Below, one piece after another: positions 58,329 through 64,000 of a DNA stretch of 64,000 bases (within the stretch, counting starts at the first letter, position 1; each line of letters starts with the position of its first letter). Both the position numbers and the translations under genes were made by a program. The notes below the pieces were generated by a model. The model was not told the origin of the DNA. It did not search any database and saw nothing but the letters and a program-made list of their open reading frames with translations. This DNA is from Rhizophlyctis rosea. Taxonomy: Eukaryota; Chytridiomycota; Chytridiomycetes; Rhizophlyctidales; Rhizophlyctidaceae. The DNA is taken from NCBI GenBank assembly GCA_027596075.1, contig JADGJC010000144.1, positions 35,619 to 99,618 of the forward strand, read 5' to 3'.

Positions 58329-59582
58329 TGGTGTTTCTGTTGCTGTAGAGGAAGGAGTTGCGGTGTATGGAGCTTTCTCGTAGTGTTGGATTCCAAGTGT
58401 GTAACTTTTTTCTTCGAAATTGCGTAAAGATAGGGAAAGAGATTGGCGTGGGAAAGAAATGCTGTTGGACGGACCAAAGTCTTTCATTTATCGGCAGATC
58501 AAAGACTACGCAAGTGGCGCAGTTTTTGGGATCACGTGTCTGCATGGGTCCTGACTTTCAGCCAAGATTCCAAATTGATATCACTGAGGCAAGTAATAGT
58601 AGTGGTGTTTCTCCGTTTCGGAGCTTTCAAGCCCACATGGAGATCAGTCTTCACAAATTTGGCGAAGGATCTTTCATTCAGTCATTTTTGCTCGTCCGTC
58701 AATGATTGTGGGAACATTGATGGATAGTGCGTTGATAGGGTTGATCCACTAAAGGATGGCTGAGAACGCAGTGTACATTCGAGTTTTGATACGTCCGTCA
58801 CATTTCGATATGGGGAAACTTTGCAGTGGATATGTCGGTAATTCGGAACAAAGTCCTTACATGTAACATATGAACGGGAATAGTAGGGTCCAAAGGGTCT
58901 TGGGCCAACAGTTACCCGAAGTGGCTTGGTGGCACGACCTCCGAAATTACCCCTCACCGCTCATTGGCCGACGCATTCCGCCAGTAGTATGACCATAATA
59001 GGCAAGAGCGTAGGAAATGCCAGCCAATGAAAAATTGTGGTAAGGGATCAAATTGCCATCATCCAAGCCGGTAGCGTGCACTTTTCGCGTGTGTGGTCTG
59101 TTTCTCCCTGGACCGGGACGGTGCCTCAAGTTCACACCATAGTGAGCCCGGCTTGCGGGTTCAATCTATTTTCTCCTCTCATCCAAAACCTTTCCTGACG
59201 GCGCATCCTCTCTTGAGATTATAGAAGATTTTTGATAGGGTAGAAGGAGGAGTGTTTGAAGTTTGAAGCCACGAATTTGACTTGAGGAATTCCCCACTCG
59301 TCGGCCCGGAACGTGAAGAAAATAGCTGCACATTTTGGCTGGACCATCGAAACGAAAACTTGTGAAACGGAGTGCTTTGTGTGGAAACTCAGAAACTCAA
59401 TCGAAATCCATTCTTTTCCGAACATCACTTGCCAGAACATATCTTTATATATACCCCTCCCCCCGTCCCCCATCCCATCCGCTTCTTACCCTTCGTCCTC
59501 GATACGGTCCAAAAACATCCCACAGCGGATTGTTGATTCTCCTCATTCCCCATAATACCCATCCTCTCTGTCATCTTCAAAC
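58329..59582. other. Divergent intergenic, H2A / FTR1
   Basis: 1.25 kb between divergent starts, so it contains both promoters. No gene recognised. A TATA-like element lies at 59444-59453. Confidence 0.5.
59444..59453 (+). promoter_or_regulatory. TATA-like element upstream of FTR1
   Basis: TTTATATATA followed by a C/T-rich tract, about 130 bp before the FTR1 start codon. Position and sequence fit a TATA box; this is inference. Confidence 0.45.
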
Positions 59583-60994
59583 ATGGGCAATGTATTCTCC
59601 GTACCGGCGTTCTTCGTCCTCTTTCGTGAGACGACGGAGGCGTCTATTGTGGTGTCTGTCCTTCTAACATTCTGTCGGCAAATGTTCGCGGATGATGAGG
59701 CTGTTTACAAGAGACTACGAAAGCAGGTGTGTATTCGTGAGAAGCTCAGAAAGTGTGTGGGGTGGGGTAAGCACCGCAGGTCCGGCGGTACGCGGAGCGG
59801 TGTGGGGTAGTCTGGCTGGTGATCAATGATGGTGTTTGTTTATTTACATTGAGCCAGCCATATCATGAAAGCGAGTCTGCACAAGCGGATAGTGGGCATT
59901 TGGAATCATTTGACTAATATAACGCTTCCAATCATTGACAGGTTTGGGTTGGTACAATCCTCGGTCTCCTAACAGCCATCGCCATCGGAGCTATCTTTAT
60001 CGGCATCTGGTACAGATACGCAACCAATGCCTTCGAAGCCCATGAACTCCTCTGGGAAGGTTCCTTCGCCCTCATCGGTTGCGTCCTCATCACCGTCATG
60101 GGTCTCGCCATGCTTCGCGCCGCCCAACCCGGCCACCAAGAGCGATGGAAGCTAAAGCTCATGAAACAGCTCAAAGCCGCCAACGAAAAAGCCGACAAGA
60201 AGAAGAAGCAAGACCCCGAATCTCCCACCGTCATCCCCGTCGAACAATCCACATCCCCAGACAATATTTCCGCCCAGTCCACTTCCGCGACGTTGACCGC
60301 CGCCCCGTCAATATCCACTAACGGCACCGCAGCCGACGTCGACTCGGACGCAGGACTCCTTGAAAACTCCTCCATGGCAACCCGCTACACCCTCCTCACC
60401 ATCCCATTCGTCACCATCCTCCGTGAAGGCCTCGAGGCAATGATTTTCCTCGGTGGCGTTTCCCTAACCGAATCACCAACCGCAATCCCTCTCCCCGCCA
60501 TCCTCGGTATCGTCATCGGCTGCGCGATCGGTTTCCTAATCTACTCCGGCTCCTCCCGATTCAACCTTCACTACTTCTTCATCGTCTCCACCATGTTCCT
60601 CTTCCTCATCGCCGCGGGACTATGGTCTAAAGCAATCTACAGCTTCGAAACAGACTACTGGTTCAAACACATCAATGGTGGCGGTGGAGATGAAGGTCCG
60701 GCAATTGGTTACAACGTCCTTCACAGCGTGTGGCATTTGGAGTGCTGTAATCCCAATGACGGCGGGTGGGGTATCTTCAACGCCATCTTGGGATGGAACA
60801 ACGACGGTACAATTGGGACGGTGGTTGGGTACTGCGTTTACTGGATTGTTATCAGCATCGCGTTGATTGTCATCAAGAAGATGGACATCAGGAAGGAGGC
60901 GGCGATCCAGACCAAGAAGAATGAGATTCTTGTTGGGAGCAGTGCGGGGACTCAACAGACTGTCTCTGTTGTTAGTGACGTTTCGAAGCAATAG
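59583..60994 (+). CDS. FTR1: High-affinity iron permease Ftr1
   Basis: Two exons: 59583-59726 and 59942-60994; 398 aa. Ftr1 transports Fe(III) made by a multicopper ferroxidase (Fet3) across the plasma membrane. The two essential iron-binding REXXE motifs are present: RETTE at 15-19 and REGLE at 209-213. Seven membrane segments can be drawn, with a Lys/Ser/Thr-rich cytosolic loop (about 115-185) and a glycine-rich GGGGDEGP segment before YNVLHSVWHLECCNP in the last extracellular loop, as in fungal Ftr1. No Fet3 gene lies within the window, so the usual divergent Ftr1-Fet3 pair is not seen here, although only FTR1's own upstream side is visible for comparison. Confidence 0.96.
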
Positions 60995-62261
60995 AACTTA
61001 GCTTCTTGTGAGTCGTAATTTCTATCCCCTTCATGCGCTTTCTTGCTGTTATGAGAGCATTGCGCACTGTACGATGAGGGATTTTGGGAGCGAGTGGTAT
61101 TTCCTCTCACTGGTGTCTTATATATATATATAATTTTAATACTTGTATGTACTTCTTCAACCTAATACAAACTTCTCCCGAGCGCCTGAATACAATCTTA
61201 TGTCTCATCCTTGCATGTTGCGTTTTGAAACTGGCAGGAAAATGACGGCTTAGAGAGCACCGGTGATATCATTACTTCGCCTTCAACTCCCATGGCGGTG
61301 CAGTCAGGGTCCACGCCGAGTCTCAAAACGTCCCTCTCCCACACAGAAATGGAAGTTATGGTTATCCAGTTTGTTGATGGCCCGCACCGGTGTTGAATAT
61401 CACGTAAAGTCAATCACAGCCCAATCGAGGGTCAGGCGGGAATGGCTTGCCTGTTGAGCGCAACGACCTCAACACGGCTCACGGGCCACGACCCCTATGT
61501 AATCAAATGGCCAAAAGAAGGGTCCGATTCGTGTCAGGACTGGCCCGTTGTCTAAAGGAGATTTTGGAGCGAGCAGAGCAGATTGTTCCTTATTCAATGA
61601 GTCTTCCGGGAAAGAGGTAATCTCCAACAGAACATGCCCATTGGAATAGCCCCTCGATTGTAGAACCCAAATTGGGATGCCTGAACACATTATGTGTACG
61701 CAAAAGTTCTCTCCGTGATTTATCAATCCAGATTCGCGGACCTTGCCTTTCACAGGCGTTCCTGACTTGGAAAGAGACACCTGCCACCAAATATGTGAGT
61801 ACACTTCCGATTGGAGGGAGGAGCTTCCTACCGAACAAGGCGACGCGACTTGTGTGGCGTGCGTCATGGTTGAGCGATGGTGACTTCGTCCGCTCCTGCG
61901 TGAGAGTCGCTGATAAGTATTCGGGCTCTATAGGCTCGTCATTGCAATACATCAAGATATGTGTCCTGGTACTACCTTCACAAAATGGTCATTTGTTTAG
62001 TTCCTTGCAAGGAGAGCACTACCTGGCACCACGTATGTAAAAGAGCAACAAGGGGCATCATGTACATGAACGCATGGGTCCCCGCGTCCAACCCTGCTCT
62101 CCACAACCTTTTGCTGGATGGCCATTGACGTCAGGGAAGGAACCTTTTCATGTCCTTGTTGCGGTGGGATCACCGAGAAATCCGCAGCAATCTCCAATGG
62201 CAGAGCACCGCCAATGAAGGATGGCCATTCAACGCATCTACCCATTATACCCACCAAAACT
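60995..62261. other. Convergent intergenic, no remaining Rad4 exons found
   Basis: Between the 3' ends of FTR1 and the Rad4-like gene. A TA repeat lies at 61119-61132 in the FTR1 3' flank. Minus-strand open frames (61955-61590, 61867-61469) were read for the missing Rad4 domains and do not match them. No gene recognised. Confidence 0.5.
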
Positions 62262-63800
62262 CTATAAAAACCCACCCAACCACCAACCCAACCCCCCCAA
62301 ACGAAAAACCCCAACAAACAACAAAACACTAACATCCGGATCAACAACCCTCCCAACATCCCCAACAGGCTTCTCCAAAAACTCTCCCAGCGCCTTCATC
62401 ACGCCCCGCGGTCCGTCAATGGTCGGCGGCGGTTGTGCCGTGCGCTGCGTTTTGAAGTAGTCGCGCCACCAGTGGGTGAGCATCTTGAGGTAGTGCCGGA
62501 AGTTGGGGATTTCGTTGGATGAGGTGGAGCGGGAGGAGGTGGCTTTGCCTTTGCCTTTTTGGTCGCGGAGGGTGAGGCGGGTGGTTATGGAGTCGGGGAT
62601 TAGGGAGAGGGCTGTGCTCTGTGGTCGTGATATGAGATGGGTTTCACCACACGATGCGTTTGGAAGGTCCGAAATGGCGAAGTACATACCTGCAATTCAG
62701 GATTATCACACCACCGGTTCCGAAACAACCCGGCGGAAAGCAAACAAAGAAGATGCGTTTTGTGCAGTTCGGCGCGGACAATGCGGTCTTCCTTTCGGAT
62801 TCCGCGCGTTTTTGGCTTCTTTTGGGGTGTTTCCAACCTGTATCAGGTATACCCAGATTAATCGCTCAGCTCCCCAGCTATCACAAAGGGCACGCAGTAC
62901 ATACGCTTTGTAGTCCGCTTTCGGAATGACAATATCAAATTGCCCAAAGGAAGAGCCATCGACGTCAGCCACACTTTCCTCCGTTTGCTCTGCTATCCCT
63001 CCAACTTCCTCCCATTCCTCGTCCTCGTCCTCGCTATAATCAAATGTGCCTCCCTGCAAGCTGGGTATTGACGTCGTCTGCGACAATGAAGATTGATCCG
63101 GCAAAGAGTGATCTTTGCTATCAGGCTTTTTCGCTGTTGGTGAGGGCGAGCGGGCTTTTGTTCCGGTCGGTGCGGAGGGGTTGAAGAAGGACGCCAAGAA
63201 CGGGTCTGCGGACTTTTTTTTTGGTGCTGCTCTGGATATGGAGGGAGTTAATGGAGACTGTGTTGGCGGTGAGCGGGTTGGAGAGTGGTGTTGGATTGTT
63301 TTTGCGCGTTTGGGTGATCGTTCAGTGGACGACATTTGTAGCGCTAGGGCCGCTGCTTCTTTTTCGATTTGCTTCCGTTTTGCGGCGGACGGACCAGAGC
63401 GCGACGAGGAAGAAGAGAGTGGGACTGAGGTGGACGGTTTCGCTGAAGGTTGTTCCTCCTCCCATTCAGTTTGTGCCTTTGGTAAGGTGGGAGTCTTGCT
63501 GGCTCCGGCACGTGGAGCGCCTTTGGGCGTTGCGCCTTTCCGGACCGAAGATGGACCGGCCGGAGGGTGATCCTCCTCCCATTCTGCTTCTTTCTTTCGA
63601 AGAGAGGGAGTGTTAAGGTGATCGGCTGGTGGGTTTGGCTTCGGTCGTTTCCCACGGGGTATTGCTTTGGCAGGAAGGGTTGTGGTGGTGTGGTTCGAGC
63701 TATTGGCTACCTCCCTTGTGGTAGCACGACCCCTCTTGCGACTTCCAGGTTGTAACGTGTCCTCCTTCTCCACCTTCTCGTCCTGCCCACGCCCGCTCAT
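62262..63800 (-). CDS. RAD4: XPC/Rad4-like nucleotide excision repair protein, C-terminally truncated
   Basis: Three exons: 63800-62905, 62837-62690, 62618-62262; 466 aa. The first 300 residues are disordered and basic/acidic. Then the Rad4 transglutaminase-like region begins: FDIVIPKADYKA, RGIRKEDRIVRAELHKTHLLCLL, FRNRWCDNPELQ, ALSLIPDSI, and DVSVLLFVGVFRLGG. Full-length Rad4/XPC continues with the second half of that domain and three BHD DNA-binding domains (roughly 350 more residues). Here the frame stops at 62262 and the 1.27 kb to FTR1 holds no matching sequence, so the part that binds damaged DNA is missing. It may be a pseudogene, a partial duplicate or an assembly join. Confidence 0.85.
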
Positions 63801-64000
63801 TATATGCCGAAGTTGACTTGTTTCACTTTTGGAATGACGTGAAATTCAACGGGGTTTGTGGTTGAGAATAGTAGATATGCAACTGTGAGAGAGCTGGAAC
63901 TGTTGGATCTGCTGTTGGATGCAGGCAGCAGATGGCTGGTGGGAAGTGACTGCGGGTTAATGTCATGTTTGTGGCTTGGCATTGCCCGCCGCCATGCCGT
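63801..64000. other. Upstream flank of the Rad4-like gene
   Basis: Should contain its leader and promoter; window edge. Nothing else seen. Confidence 0.4.

Noticed and set aside
59140..59175. GGGTTCAATC resembling a tRNA B box
   Set aside because: Flanking bases do not form a T stem and there is no cloverleaf.
60995..62261. Remaining Rad4 exons in the FTR1-Rad4 gap
   Set aside because: All minus-strand frames were read; none shows BHD or second-half transglutaminase motifs, and the space is too small.

Overview
The window is nuclear DNA from an early-diverging fungus, most likely a zoosporic (chytrid-type) species. The evidence is a dense set of intron-bearing eukaryotic genes on both strands, fungal families (Ftr1 iron permease, GH47 mannosidase, a GPI-anchored Cys-rich wall/surface protein, a fungal TM-SH3 sensor), and a MICU1-type mitochondrial calcium gatekeeper, which Dikarya generally lack but which is known from early-diverging fungi. 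Introns are GT-AG, mostly 45-190 nt, with donors such as GTGAGT, GTAAGT and GTATGT. No virus, CRISPR, bacterial operon or intact transposon was seen. A 10-N assembly gap lies at 6948-6957.

Layout, left to right: GH47 alpha-mannosidase (+, 1021-4063); GPI-type Cys-rich secreted protein (-, 5873-8092); acidic low-complexity protein (-, 9261-11675); ceramide synthase (-, 12619-14548); MICU1-like protein (-, 17181-19062); a 3.6 kb gene-free stretch holding a 7-copy 61-bp tandem array (20157-20561); PI31 proteasome regulator (-, 22722-24206); ALKBH1 (-, 24782-26049) divergent from ribosomal protein eS30 (+, 26318-26845); expansin-like double-psi barrel protein (-, 27552-28467); triple HMG-box protein (-, 29070-31288); BAR/IMD-SH3 protein (+, 34263-37021); DUF1003 membrane protein (+, 38632-41105); an orphan gene (+, about 42686-43457); tRNA-Arg(CCG) (+, 44100-44172); an orphan multipass membrane protein (+, 45358-46545); Sem1/DSS1 (-, 46788-47177); DRG1 GTPase (-, 48834-50419) divergent from ELP6 (+, 50719-51704); LSm3 (-, 51928-52476); TM-SH3 surface sensor (+, 53208-55155); SmD1 (+, 56160-56803); histone H2A (-, 57754-58328); FTR1 (+, 59583-60994); and a C-terminally truncated XPC/Rad4 (-, 62262-63800).

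Most genes are single housekeeping genes with no operon-like grouping. Shared themes are RNA biology (eS30, LSm3, SmD1, ELP6, ALKBH1, DRG1, a tRNA), the proteasome (PI31, Sem1), and surface/wall biology. Exon structures were built by hand from reading frames, splice consensus and family alignment. For most genes the exon lengths sum to an exact multiple of three and the product has the usual family length (DRG1 367, SmD1 119, LSm3 101, ALKBH1 377 aa).

The most unusual observations are: a strand-composition sawtooth in which nearly every long exon begins C-rich and ends G-rich on its coding strand; a 4-nt microexon completing codon 2 and encoding codon 3 of eS30; the 61-bp hairpin array carrying a forkhead-like core in most units; two adjacent perfect palindromes upstream of SmD1; and the apparently truncated Rad4 gene.
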